Below are positions 16,296 to 25,032 of a stretch of DNA of 64,000 nucleotides, piece by piece. The notes beneath the pieces were generated by a model, which was not told the origin of the DNA, made no database searches, and was given only the letters and a program-made list of their open reading frames with translations. This DNA is from JBBQFI01 sp038237805 (GTDB lineage: Bacteria; Verrucomicrobiota; Verrucomicrobiia; Chthoniobacterales; UBA10450). The DNA lies in assembly GCA_038237805.1 (NCBI GenBank), contig JBBRYI010000001.1, positions 186,001 through 250,000 of the forward strand, given 5' to 3'. The translations under genes were made by a program, and so were the position numbers. Numbering within the stretch: the first letter of the stretch is position 1; every line of letters starts with the position of its first letter.

Positions 16296-17673
16296 ACGCG
16301 CGAATCAATCGGTCGCTAGCGTTGGCACCGTCGCGATCGTCGGCCGACCGAATGTCGGGAAGTCCGCGCTCTTTAATCGGCTAGTGGGCCGCAATATTGC
16401 CATTGTTCACGATCAACCTGGCATCACGCGCGATCGTATCTCCGCCCCGAGCACGCGCGGCGCGCGACCATTTAATGTCTGGGATACAGGCGGAATAGGC
16501 GGCGCGGGCGAGACGGAGTTAAGCGCACAAGTGCGGCATGCGGCCGATGCCGCCATGCGCGAAAGCGATCTCATTCTTTTCATGGTCGACGGCCAACAAG
16601 GCCTGACTCCGATTGATGAAGATCTGGCAAGAATATTCCGCCGCTCGCGCAAGCCCCTCATCCTGGTGATCAATAAGATCGATGATCCGAAGCATGAGGA
16701 TCGTGATCTCGATTTTGCGAAGCTCGGTTTTCAAAATGCAGTTTCCATCAGCGCCGCGCATGGACGTGGCCTGGCCGATTTGCTCGAAACAATTGATCGA
16801 CTGCTTCCGGTTTCCACAGCAATCGCCGAGGCTGATATCGACCACCCCGTCTCTCTAGCGATTGTCGGCAAACCGAATGCGGGAAAGTCATCGCTGGTTA
16901 ATGCAATCGTGCGCGATGAACGCGCAATTGTAAGCGAACTGCCGGGAACGACGCGAGATGCCTTCGACATTCATTGCGAGCGCGGCGGCAAACAATTTCT
17001 ACTGATCGATACCGCCGGCATTCGGGCGCGCGGTAAACATTCCAGTTCAGTCGAAGTTTTCAGCGTCATGCGCGCGGAGCGTACGATTCGACGCGCCGAT
17101 TTGTGCGTACTCGTGGTCGATCTCACAAGTGGACTGACCTCGCAGGACAAAAAAATCGCAGGTCTCATTCAAAAAGCGCGCAAGCCATGCCTTGTCGTTT
17201 TGAATAAATGGGACCTGGTGAAGCCAAGACGTGAAACCAAAGAAACGATCCGACGCCTAACGAGCGACATGCGCGAGAATCTTTTCTTTTTGGATTACGC
17301 GCCGTTTTTGGTCGCTTCGGCCCGGACCGGAGAAAATGTGGAGATGCTTTTCCATTTCATCGGGAAAATTGAAAAGGCTGCGCGCGTGCGCATCGGCACT
17401 GGCGTGCTGAACCGATTGTTGCGCGCCGCATTTGCCGCGAACCCTCCCCCGATGATAGGCACTCGCCGCCTGAAACTCTTCTACGCCGCGCAATCATCGG
17501 GGGAAGCAGACCGCGCGATCGAGCCACCGGAGTTTGTCCTGTTCGTTAACGATCCGAAGTTGCTCAGCGAAACTTATGGGAGATATCTTGAAGGGCAGAT
17601 TCGCCAAGCTGAGCCGTACCCCGGGTTACCACTTTTGTTGAAGTGCCGTCCGCGCAAAGAAACCAATCTGTAG
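16279..17673 (+). CDS. der: Ribosome biogenesis GTPase Der
   Basis: 464 residues with the tandem GTPase architecture unique to Der/EngA: G domain 1 (GRPNVGKSALFNRL, DTGG, NKID), G domain 2 (GKPNAGKSSLVNAI, DTAGI, NKWD), then the KH-like domain ending LPLLLKCRPRKETN. Acts in 50S subunit assembly. Translation is probably coupled to the overlapping pgsA gene. The TAG stop lies inside the palindromic repeat at 17669-17741. Confidence 0.97.
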   Translation: MRRSTERANQSVASVGTVAIVGRPNVGKSALFNRLVGRNIAIVHDQPGITRDRISAPSTRGARPFNVWDTGGIGGAGETELSAQVRHAADAAMRESDLILFMVDGQQGLTPIDEDLARIFRRSRKPLILVINKIDDPKHEDRDLDFAKLGFQNAVSISAAHGRGLADLLETIDRLLPVSTAIAEADIDHPVSLAIVGKPNAGKSSLVNAIVRDERAIVSELPGTTRDAFDIHCERGGKQFLLIDTAGIRARGKHSSSVEVFSVMRAERTIRRADLCVLVVDLTSGLTSQDKKIAGLIQKARKPCLVVLNKWDLVKPRRETKETIRRLTSDMRENLFFLDYAPFLVASARTGENVEMLFHFIGKIEKAARVRIGTGVLNRLLRAAFAANPPPMIGTRRLKLFYAAQSSGEADRAIEPPEFVLFVNDPKLLSETYGRYLEGQIRQAEPYPGLPLLLKCRPRKETNL

Positions 17674-17741
17674 CGGCGGTCTGTGACCATCGCATACTTT
17701 GTCTTCCACAATTCGAGCGACGGTCACAAACCGCCGCTACA
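17669..17741. repeat. Palindromic repeat, TGTAGC...GCTACA, between convergent der and gltA
   Basis: Arms TGTAGCGGCGGTCTGTGACC and GGTCACAAACCGCCGCTACA are inverted copies with one mismatch, enclosing about 33 bp. It contains the der stop codon and ends two bases before the gltA stop. It can fold into a long hairpin and probably doubles as a bidirectional terminator. Confidence 0.85.
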
Positions 17742-17743
17742 AA

Positions 17744-18868
17744 CTATGGGCGCTCGTCGAGCGGGACCACTTTCTTGCCAACCGGCTCGCCCACATATTC
17801 GCTCAGCGGCCGATAAAGCCGATTATCTTCGAGCTGTTCGAGCACGTGGGCGCACCAACCGGAACAGCGTGCGATCGCAAACACGGGAGTGAACAGATCG
17901 GTCGGAATGCCTAACGAGTAGTAAACCGTCGCCGAATAGAAATCAACGTTGGCGTTTAAATTCTTCTTTTGCTTCATCAACGCCGCGATCCGCTCCGACA
18001 TTCTGATCCATTTCGGGTCGCCGAGTTTTTCGCTCAGCTTTATCGCCATTGCGCGCAGATGCGGCGCGCGCGGGTCCAGCGTCTTGTAAACGCGATGACC
18101 GATGCCCATGATTTTCTTTTTCTGCGCGAGCTTCTCTTCGATGTAAGCGTCAACTTTATCTTCACTCCCGATTTCTTCGAGCATTTGAATGACGCCCTCG
18201 TTCGCGCCGCCATGCAACGGGCCTTTGAGCGTGCCGATCGCGGATGTGATCGCAGAATAAAAATCGCTCAAGGTCGAGATCGTGACACGCGCGCTGAAAG
18301 TCGAAGCGTTTGTGCCGTGATCGGCATGCAAAACGAAGGCAACATCGAGTGTATCGCTTGCTTCCTTCGACTGCGGTTCGCCGCACATTAAATAAAGGAA
18401 GTGCTCGGCTTCTGTGAGGTCATCGCGCACCGGCGGCAATGATTTTCCATTGCGCGCGCGATGGAAATACGCCGCAATCACTCCAATCTTCGCCGTGATG
18501 CTGCGAGCGCGGCGCTCGTTTATTTCACGTGTCGCTTCCTTTTCCATGTCGGGATCATAAAGACCAAGCATGGAGACAGCGGTTCGCATTACGTCCATCG
18601 GACCGGCGGTCTTCGGCGCCGACTTGATGAAATCAATTACTCCGCCGGGCAGCTCACGCTCCGCCCGCAACGCGCGCACGAATTCATCCAGCTCGCGGCG
18701 GTTCGGCAGTTTGCCTTTCCACAAAAGGTAAACGACCTCCTTGTAGCTCACCTTGCCCGCAAGTTCGTTGATGTCGTAACCGGAATAAATGAGCTGGCCC
18801 TTGTCGCCAATGACATCGCTCAGTCGCGTGCTGTTTGCGACGATGCCTTCGAGTCCGCGAGAAACCAT
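17744..18868 (-). CDS. gltA: Citrate synthase
   Basis: 374 residues, the short bacterial/archaeal type II-like form. Catalytic residues are visible: His in LKGPLHGGANEGV, His in IMGIGHRVYKTLDPR and Asp in NANVDFYSATVY. Condenses acetyl-CoA with oxaloacetate. The gene follows sucD by a single base and ends the minus-strand run sucC-VOC-VOC-sucD-gltA, so it is probably co-transcribed with succinyl-CoA synthetase. 2-Methylcitrate synthase activity is an alternative within the same family, but the TCA neighbours favour citrate synthase. Confidence 0.93.
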   Translation of the reverse strand: MVSRGLEGIVANSTRLSDVIGDKGQLIYSGYDINELAGKVSYKEVVYLLWKGKLPNRRELDEFVRALRAERELPGGVIDFIKSAPKTAGPMDVMRTAVSMLGLYDPDMEKEATREINERRARSITAKIGVIAAYFHRARNGKSLPPVRDDLTEAEHFLYLMCGEPQSKEASDTLDVAFVLHADHGTNASTFSARVTISTLSDFYSAITSAIGTLKGPLHGGANEGVIQMLEEIGSEDKVDAYIEEKLAQKKKIMGIGHRVYKTLDPRAPHLRAMAIKLSEKLGDPKWIRMSERIAALMKQKKNLNANVDFYSATVYYSLGIPTDLFTPVFAIARCSGWCAHVLEQLEDNRLYRPLSEYVGEPVGKKVVPLDERP

Positions 18869-18869
18869 T

Positions 18870-19748
18870 TTATTTTTCTTTCATGCGCGCGATCAGCGTA
18901 TCCGCCATCGTCGCCGGAGTTTCGGCGACCGCAATGCCCGCTGCTTTAAGCGCTTCGATTTTTCCTTCCGCAGTGCCTTTTCCACCGGAAACAATCGCAC
19001 CGGCGTGCCCCATTCGCCGTCCCGGCGGTGCAGTTCGGCCGGCGATGAACGCAGCCACCGGTTTTTTGCAATTGTTCTTGATCCATTCCGCCGCCTCTTC
19101 TTCGGCCGAGCCACCAATTTCCCCGATCACGATCATGGCATTCGTTTCCGGATCATCATTGAAAAGTTTAACTGCGTCGAGATGCGACATGCCGTTGATC
19201 GGATCGCCGCCGATGCCGATGCACGTGCTTTGACCGTAACCACGTGTAGTCAATTGCCAGACCGCTTCGTAGGTCAACGTCCCCGATCGCGAAATCACGC
19301 CGACGTTTCCCGCCTTGTGAATATAACCGGGCATGATCCCAATTTTACACTGCCCTGGTGTAATAATGCCCGGACAATTCGGTCCGATCAGCCACGAGTT
19401 TTTCCCAGCCATTTGCGCCTTTACCCGCATCATATCCATCACCGGGATGCCTTCCGTGATGCAGATGACGAGCTCGACGCCCGCGTCGACTGCTTCGAGA
19501 ATTCCATCCGCCGCGCTGGCGGCGGGAACAAAAATCACTGAGACGTTGCACTTTGTTTTCTCTCGCGCTTCCCAAACTGTATCGAAGACCGTCACTTTGC
19601 CGTCGAACATTTGGCCGCCTTTGCCCGGAGTGACGCCGGCGACAACGTTCGTTCCGTATTCCATGCATTGCCGCGCATGAAATCCGCCGGCACTGCCGGT
19701 TATTCCCTGCACAACGAGTCGCGTGTTTTTATCGACGAGAACGGACAT
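18870..19748 (-). CDS. sucD: Succinyl-CoA synthetase alpha subunit
   Basis: 292 residues. I chose ATG 19748 (MSVLVDKNTRLVVQGITGSAG); a longer frame from 19850 would only translate the upstream palindromic repeat. CoA-binding Rossmann domain first, then the phosphohistidine site in RRMGHAGAIVSGGKGTA. Works with SucC to convert succinyl-CoA to succinate with nucleotide triphosphate formation. Unusually separated from sucC by two VOC genes and a repeat. Confidence 0.96.
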   Translation of the reverse strand: MSVLVDKNTRLVVQGITGSAGGFHARQCMEYGTNVVAGVTPGKGGQMFDGKVTVFDTVWEAREKTKCNVSVIFVPAASAADGILEAVDAGVELVICITEGIPVMDMMRVKAQMAGKNSWLIGPNCPGIITPGQCKIGIMPGYIHKAGNVGVISRSGTLTYEAVWQLTTRGYGQSTCIGIGGDPINGMSHLDAVKLFNDDPETNAMIVIGEIGGSAEEEAAEWIKNNCKKPVAAFIAGRTAPPGRRMGHAGAIVSGGKGTAEGKIEALKAAGIAVAETPATMADTLIARMKEK

Positions 19749-19784
19749 AAATTCAGCAGTCGGACCGCCTAACGAATCCAGAGA

Positions 19785-19842
19785 CACCCTCGCTTGGCGC
19801 TGCGCGTCCTCCTCTCCCCGAGGGAGAGGATTGAGGTGAGGG
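19785..19842. repeat. Palindromic repeat, CCCTC...GTGAGGG family
   Basis: Contains the hairpin CCTCTCCCC-GAGGGAGAGG flanked by CACCCTC and GAGGTGAGGG. Related to the element at 10972-11041. It lies upstream of sucD, with a GCCTAACGA word between it and the gene. Confidence 0.6.
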
Positions 19843-19871
19843 TTCACCATGCTTTATGGCATTCGCGATCA

Positions 19872-20222
19872 TTACTTTCGTTTGTGGACGACGAGTTTGT
19901 TCCCGTCCGGATCGCGAAACTGCGCCATCCAGCACACAGGCGTTTCCATTTTTTCCATGTCGAACGTCACCCCGCGTTCTTTCAGTTTGGCTATGGTTGC
20001 GTCGATGTCGTCTACCTCGAACGCGACCGTTGTTCCATCGCGTGAAGGTTGCCAGGACGGATGACAGCCGACGCCAATCGTGATCGGACCGAGATCATAC
20101 TCGACCCAAGCGCCTTCCATAGCGGTCGTGCTCGGCTTTAACTCGAGCGTTTCCTGATAAAATTTTCGTGCGCGATCGGCATCGGACACGGCGATTGCAA
20201 CAAATGCGACTCCTTTAATCAT
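19872..20222 (-). CDS. VOC/glyoxalase-fold protein
   Basis: 116 residues, a single vicinal-oxygen-chelate domain of two beta-alpha-beta-beta-beta units: KGVAFVAIAVSDADRARKFYQETLELK and, in the second half, VAFEVDDIDATIAKLKERGV followed by FRDPDGNKLVVHK. Overlaps the upstream VOC gene by 8 bases. The two are clear tandem duplicates. Substrate cannot be deduced; family members include glyoxalases, dioxygenases and resistance proteins. Located inside the suc gene run. Confidence 0.85.
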   Translation of the reverse strand: MIKGVAFVAIAVSDADRARKFYQETLELKPSTTAMEGAWVEYDLGPITIGVGCHPSWQPSRDGTTVAFEVDDIDATIAKLKERGVTFDMEKMETPVCWMAQFRDPDGNKLVVHKRK

Positions 20223-20595
20223 CGTTCCTTTCGTTAGGCGATTTCAATTTATGTATCATAAGCTTGTTGCCGTCTGGATCCTGCACGACCGCCATGTGAC
20301 AAACCGGCGTCTCAAACGCTTCGGCCGCGAAGCGTACCCCAGACTCCTTCAACCGTTTGATTGCATCACTGAAATCCTCGACCTCAAGCGCCGCGCCGGT
20401 CCCTTGATCCGAAGGCTTCCAAGTATCGTTCACATTGGCGAGTGCGATCGTATCCGGACCGACATTGTACTCAACCCACCGGCCCTGCATGAATTCCTCC
20501 CCTCTCGTCAAACCTAGGACGCCCTCGTAAAAACCACGGGAACGTTCCATGTCCGTCACCGGAATACCGACGAAGCCGATACGTTTAACTTTCAT
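20215..20595 (-). CDS. VOC/glyoxalase-fold protein (tandem paralogue)
   Basis: 126 residues: KRIGFVGIPVTDMERSRGFYEGVLGL, GAALEVEDFSDAIKRLKESGV, VVQDPDGNKLMIHK. Close paralogue of the downstream gene, sharing ETPVC and DPDGNKL in equivalent places. The C-terminal PNERNDD is encoded over a GCCTAACGA word. It overlaps the sucC stop region by four bases, so the genes form a tight transcription unit. Substrate unknown. Confidence 0.85.
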   Translation of the reverse strand: MKVKRIGFVGIPVTDMERSRGFYEGVLGLTRGEEFMQGRWVEYNVGPDTIALANVNDTWKPSDQGTGAALEVEDFSDAIKRLKESGVRFAAEAFETPVCHMAVVQDPDGNKLMIHKLKSPNERNDD

Positions 20596-21779
20596 TTCCC
20601 TCCCGCTGCCTTCACTGCTTTCTGCGCGGCATCGGCGAGATCATCTGCCGTAATCACCGCGAGCCCGGATTGCGCGATTAACTTTTTGCCGGCCTCAACA
20701 TTCGTTCCCTCCAGCCTAACGACTAAGGGCACCGACAGTTTCACTGTCTTGGCCGCGTTGATGATCCCCTGACCGACGACGTCGCATTTCATGATACCGC
20801 CGAAAATGTTGACCAGAATCGCCTTCACATTCTTGTCCGAGATCAAAATCTTGAACGCCTCGGTCACTTGCTCTTCGGTCGCGCCACCACCGACGTCGAG
20901 AAAGTTGGCGGGGCTTCCGCCATAAAACTTGATGATGTCCATCGTGGCCATAGCGAGCCCGGCGCCATTGACGAGACAGGCAATGTTTCCGTCGAGACCG
21001 ATGTAATTGAGCCCGTGCTTCGATGCTTCGACTTCACGCGGATCTTCTTCCGCGACATCGCGCAGCGCCGCAACTTCGGGATGACGATAAAGTGCGTTGT
21101 CGTCGAAATTGAATTTCGCATCCAGTGCGAGCACTTCTCCATCCGTCGTAACGACAAGCGGATTTACTTCCACCATCGAGCAATCGAGGCCGCTGAAAGT
21201 GCGATAAAGTCCGTCGAACAATTTCGACGCTGCTTTCAATTGTGCCGACTCGAATTGCAACTGCTTCGCGAGCTTGCGTGTTTGATAGGGTTGCAATCCA
21301 GCCAGCCGATCGACCGGTTCCCGTAAAATTTTCTCCGGAGATTTTTCCGCGATTGTTTCGATCTCGACGCCACCTTCCGTGCTCGCGACAACCAATGGCG
21401 CGGCGGTCGCGCGGTCGAGGAGAATGGCCAAATAAATTTCGCGCGCAATATCGACTGATTTCGCCACGAGAACTTTGTTCACTACCCGCCCGGCCGGTCC
21501 GGTCTGATGCGTCACCAAAGTTTGCCCGAGCATCTTCGCGGCAACTTCGCGCACTTCCTCAGGCGATTTACAAAGATGCACTCCACCTTTGAAACCGTTC
21601 GCAAAAGTCCCCTTCCCTCGGCCGCCCGCATGAATCTGCGCTTTCACGACCAGATCGTTCGTTCCCAGCTCGCGCGCGATCTGCTCCCCTTCTCCCGGGG
21701 TGGAAGCGGCCTTCCCCGCCGGAGTTGCGACCCCAAATTTTTGCAGCAATTCCTTCGCTTGGTATTCGTGAATGTTCAT
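20592..21779 (-). CDS. sucC: Succinyl-CoA synthetase beta subunit
   Basis: 395 residues from ATG 21779 (MNIHEYQAKELLQKFGV, the canonical start; an upstream extension is spurious). ATP-grasp domain with VKAQIHAGGRGKGTFANG and EVNPLVVTTDGEVLALDAKFNFDDNAL, then the CoA-ligase domain (GGIMKCDVVGQGI). First gene of the minus-strand TCA run; its partner sucD is two genes downstream. Upstream is a divergent PAS-protein gene, so the promoter should lie in 21780-21910. Confidence 0.96.
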   Translation of the reverse strand: MNIHEYQAKELLQKFGVATPAGKAASTPGEGEQIARELGTNDLVVKAQIHAGGRGKGTFANGFKGGVHLCKSPEEVREVAAKMLGQTLVTHQTGPAGRVVNKVLVAKSVDIAREIYLAILLDRATAAPLVVASTEGGVEIETIAEKSPEKILREPVDRLAGLQPYQTRKLAKQLQFESAQLKAASKLFDGLYRTFSGLDCSMVEVNPLVVTTDGEVLALDAKFNFDDNALYRHPEVAALRDVAEEDPREVEASKHGLNYIGLDGNIACLVNGAGLAMATMDIIKFYGGSPANFLDVGGGATEEQVTEAFKILISDKNVKAILVNIFGGIMKCDVVGQGIINAAKTVKLSVPLVVRLEGTNVEAGKKLIAQSGLAVITADDLADAAQKAVKAAGGK

Positions 21780-21910
21780 TCCGACAGTCGGTTGACCATT
21801 AAGGCTGCGAACCGCAGCGCGAGCAATCGATTTTCTTCTACGAAATGACAGGAGAATGAATCTTAGAGCTTGTCGCTGAAATCTTTTTAGCCACAATTGC
21901 TGGAAAGGCA

Positions 21911-22501
21911 GTGAAAACTCCCCGGCAAATTCCCAAGACAGACGCGGATTCTCTTTTTCAAAATGCTTTTGAACACGCCACCATCGGGATGGCATTGGTC
22001 GCGCCGGACGGATCCTGGTTACGAGTGAACCGTTCGGTCTGTCAGATTACCGGCTATTCCGAGGCGGAACTACTCGAGCGCACGTTTCAGGACATCACCC
22101 ATCCTGATGATGTCGAGCGTGACGTCTTGAATTCAAAAAAAATACTCGCTGGAGAAATCGACACCTATCAGATGGAGAAACGTTACTTCCACAAGAATGG
22201 GTCGATCGTTTGGGTGCTGCTAAGTGTCTCTTTGGTGCGGGACGATCAGAGCGAGCCGCGATTTTTTATTTCCCAAATCCAGGACATCACGCGCCGCAAG
22301 GAAAGCGAAGCGCAGCTGAGCGAAGCGGCAAAGGAAATCAAAAACCTCCGTACGCAATTGGTCAAAGTGTGCGCGTGGACGAAACGGATCCAGATCAATG
22401 ACCGATGGATTCCAGTCGATGAATTTCTCCGCGATCATCTCCACTTAAATCTCACGCATGGAATGTCGGTCGAAGGCGCGCGGTTATTTAAAAAGGACTG
22501 A
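21911..22501 (+). CDS. Single PAS-domain protein without output domain
   Basis: 196 residues, GTG start with a GGAAAGG ribosome-binding site at 21902-21908. One PAS/PAC unit at residues 12-128 (NAFEHATIGMALVAPDGSWLRVN, FQDITHPDD, ISQIQDITRRKESE), then a short helix and the tail KVCAWTKRIQINDRWIPVDEFL with LTHGMSVEGARLF, a sequence often found between PAS sensors and their outputs. There is no kinase, GGDEF or DNA-binding part. It may be a stand-alone sensor or redox/ligand adaptor. Divergent from sucC. Confidence 0.85.
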   Translation: MKTPRQIPKTDADSLFQNAFEHATIGMALVAPDGSWLRVNRSVCQITGYSEAELLERTFQDITHPDDVERDVLNSKKILAGEIDTYQMEKRYFHKNGSIVWVLLSVSLVRDDQSEPRFFISQIQDITRRKESEAQLSEAAKEIKNLRTQLVKVCAWTKRIQINDRWIPVDEFLRDHLHLNLTHGMSVEGARLFKKD

Positions 22502-22552
22502 TCGACAGGGCGGTGCTTTTGCAATCGAGGTAAGTTTCGCGCGCAGCCTTTT

Positions 22553-22637
22553 GTCATTCGATCGAAGTCGAGGAATTTCTTACCATTGTTTCACCTTCCC
22601 TGAGAGTGAGAGATGTCTCGATTGCGCTCGACATGAC
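22553..22637. repeat. Palindromic repeat, GTCATxxCGAxCG family (copy 2)
   Basis: Arms GTCATTCGATCGAAGTCGAG and CTCGATTGCGCTCGACATGAC are imperfect inverted copies in the gap between two genes. Most similar to the copy at 51201-51296. Confidence 0.7.
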
Positions 22638-22688
22638 AGGAGAAAATTACCGCTTCGCGTCTTGCAAAGCGCCCCGATCCTATAAGAG

Positions 22689-24671
22689 TTGGCGTCGGTG
22701 CCCGCCGACATTGCCCAACTCAACGTGATTCTCGAGCAAGCGGTTTCCGATCAGAAATTGCTTGAATCAGCAGCAAAAAATATCCGTTTGTTGCTCGCTG
22801 GATCGCAATCGCCTCTTTATGCGCAAGCGATCGCTGAACTCGCCGCCCTCGAAGCCTGGGATGAATTGAACGATCGCTTTTACAAAACACTCGCTTTCGG
22901 AACCGGCGGACTACGCGGGCGCACGATTGGAAAAATCGTGACGAAGGCTGAACGCGGCCGTGCCCAAGAGAACGAGACGCCGGAATTTCCCTGCGTCGGG
23001 ACGAACGCGATGAATTTCTACAATATTAGTCGAGCGACACAGGGTCTGGTTGCTTACGTCAAAGAGTGGCGGACGGCACAACGCGGAGAAGGAAGAGCGA
23101 AAATCGTGATCGCGCACGATACGCGGCATTTCTCAAAAACGTTCTCGAGTCTGGCTGCGAAGGTTGCGGCGGAAAATGGCTGCGACGCATATGTCTTTGA
23201 AGGTCCGCGCTCCACCCCGGAATTGTCATTCGCGGTGCGCGAGCTGCGAGCAAGCGCCGGCATTGTCATTACGGCGAGCCACAATCCTCCACACGACAAC
23301 GGTTATAAGGTTTACTTCGACGACGGTGCGCAAGTCGTGGATCCACACGCGAGCGGAATTATCGCGAAGGTCAACGCCATCGCGAACGAAAGCTACCAGC
23401 CGCTCCCGCCTAACGACCAAGGCAGCGCCATCACACTCGCGAAGGAAATTGACGAAGCCTACATGGCACGGCTGGAAACTCTGATTCTGGATCCGGATTT
23501 GGTGCGCAAAGCCAAATCGCTGCGCGTTGTTTACACGCCGATCCATGGCACCGGCAGTGTGATCATCAAGCCGATGTTGAAACGTATCGGCTTCAATTTC
23601 CAAGTCGTTGAAGAGCAAGACCGCCCCGACGGAAATTTCCCGACTGTGCAATCGCCCAATCCGGAAAATGCGGAAGCGCTCAAACTTGGGATCGAGCTCG
23701 CGACAAAAACGAATGCCGATCTGGTCATCGCGACTGATCCCGATTGCGATCGAATGGGAGTGGCGGTGCGAGACCGCGCCGGCGAAATGAAATTGCTGAC
23801 TGGGAATCAAATCGGGTCGCTCATGGCCTATTACCGCGCGAAAACGCTTTTCGAACGTGGCATACTTAATAAGAAAAACGCCAGTCGCGGCGTTATCATC
23901 AAAACTTTCGTTACGACCGATCTGCAAAAAGCAATCGCGGAACATTACGGCCTGCGCGCGGTTGAGACGCTCACCGGTTTCAAATACATCGGCGCGAAGT
24001 TGGGCAAATACGAACGAGCTTTGCCCGAAGAATGGCGCAAAAAATACCGGACCTTGTCGGAGCAGGAGTCGCGCGCGTTACGATTGCAACATTCCTCCTT
24101 TTACGTATTCGGTGGCGAAGAAAGTTATGGATACAGCGGCGCGGATTTTGTCCGCGATAAAGATGGCAACGGCGCCACCATCATGTTCTGCGAAGTCGCC
24201 GCTTACGCGAAATCGCAGGGAGTTACGATCGACGAGTTGCTCGATCAGATCTACGCGACGTTCGGTTACTACGCGGAAAAAAATGGCTCCCTTACCTTCG
24301 AAGGCGCGGAGGGAGCGGCGAAGATCAAGCGATTGCTCGAATCCTACGTTGCAAATCCGCCCGCGGAAATGCTTGGCGCAAAGGTTGTCGCGGTAAAAAA
24401 CTTTGAGGCCGAAACGTTCCGAGACGTTGAGGGAGATGAAATTCCAAAGGAAAAAATGCTTATCTTCGAGTTGTCGGATAAGACACGCATCGCCGTACGC
24501 GGCTCCGGCACCGAGCCTAAGATTAAATATTATCTCTTCGCGCAGCGCTCGCCTAACGAACGGAAATTTACATCGGAGCAATTAGCCAAAATCAAAAGCG
24601 AAATAGGGCAGCACCTGGAATCCCTGTGGCAATGGTTGCAGGAAAACGCGCGCGCCCAGCTCGATAAATAA
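22689..24671 (+). CDS. Phosphoglucomutase/phosphomannomutase family enzyme
   Basis: 660 residues if TTG 22689 is used; GTG 22698 is equally possible. An alpha-D-phosphohexomutase: active-site serine (Ser197) in VITASHNPPHDNGYKVYF, metal loop ATDPDCDRMGVAVRD, sugar-binding GGEESYGYSGADFVRDKDG and phosphate-binding AVRGSGTEPKIKYY. The N-terminal RFYKTLAFGTGGLRGRTIG is typical of the long bacterial phosphoglucomutase/phosphopentomutase group. Interconverts glucose-1-P and glucose-6-P (or the pentose or mannose equivalents). Supplies precursors for glycogen and for the polysaccharides suggested by the locus at the window end. Confidence 0.92.
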   Translation: MASVPADIAQLNVILEQAVSDQKLLESAAKNIRLLLAGSQSPLYAQAIAELAALEAWDELNDRFYKTLAFGTGGLRGRTIGKIVTKAERGRAQENETPEFPCVGTNAMNFYNISRATQGLVAYVKEWRTAQRGEGRAKIVIAHDTRHFSKTFSSLAAKVAAENGCDAYVFEGPRSTPELSFAVRELRASAGIVITASHNPPHDNGYKVYFDDGAQVVDPHASGIIAKVNAIANESYQPLPPNDQGSAITLAKEIDEAYMARLETLILDPDLVRKAKSLRVVYTPIHGTGSVIIKPMLKRIGFNFQVVEEQDRPDGNFPTVQSPNPENAEALKLGIELATKTNADLVIATDPDCDRMGVAVRDRAGEMKLLTGNQIGSLMAYYRAKTLFERGILNKKNASRGVIIKTFVTTDLQKAIAEHYGLRAVETLTGFKYIGAKLGKYERALPEEWRKKYRTLSEQESRALRLQHSSFYVFGGEESYGYSGADFVRDKDGNGATIMFCEVAAYAKSQGVTIDELLDQIYATFGYYAEKNGSLTFEGAEGAAKIKRLLESYVANPPAEMLGAKVVAVKNFEAETFRDVEGDEIPKEKMLIFELSDKTRIAVRGSGTEPKIKYYLFAQRSPNERKFTSEQLAKIKSEIGQHLESLWQWLQENARAQLDK

Positions 24672-24711
24672 CCGGCTCGACAGAACGGCAAACTCTGCGA
24701 GAAAGTTTCTC

Positions 24712-25026
24712 ATGCAACGCGAAATCAAACTGGACGGAGGCGAGATTACAGTCTTGAAAACGCTCGGCCTTTCCGGCGCGCAGATGTACGGCAAGCTCCT
24801 GACCGATCGCATGGAAGGGATGGAAACGGCTGAATTTCTCGACACGCTTAATGGACTGATTTCGCAGGGCTACGTTGTCTCTAACAAAGTCAATCTCCGG
24901 ACGATGGAAGATGTCGAGCGCGCCTTCTTTCGCGTGAATGCCGGCTACGCGCACGATCTGCGCGATGCGCTCAATCCGGGCAGGCGGCGCGAGCAGGAGC
25001 ACGGACGGCGCCGGCGCCGCAGCTGA
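24712..25026 (+). CDS. Small hypothetical protein with basic tail
   Basis: 104 residues. The first 75 look like a small helical, perhaps winged-helix, domain (GEITVLKTLGLSGAQMYGKLL, FLDTLNGLISQGYVVSN, MEDVERAFFRVN). The last 16 are Arg-rich (GRRREQEHGRRRRRS). A perfect 6-bp inverted repeat GAGAAA-g-TTTCTC lies just before the ATG and also carries the ribosome-binding purines. Six bases before lnt, so probably co-transcribed with it. Function unknown; a nucleic-acid-binding role is a guess from charge. Confidence 0.7.
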   Translation: MQREIKLDGGEITVLKTLGLSGAQMYGKLLTDRMEGMETAEFLDTLNGLISQGYVVSNKVNLRTMEDVERAFFRVNAGYAHDLRDALNPGRRREQEHGRRRRRS

Positions 25027-25032
25027 GATTGC

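Noticed and set aside
17669..17741. CRISPR-like or small-RNA gene between der and gltA
   Set aside because: It is a single inverted repeat with no direct-repeat array and contains the der stop codon; a hairpin repeat or terminator fits better.
23226..23945. Minus-strand ORF of 239 codons
   Set aside because: Lies wholly opposite the phosphohexomutase gene, whose catalytic motifs are intact.
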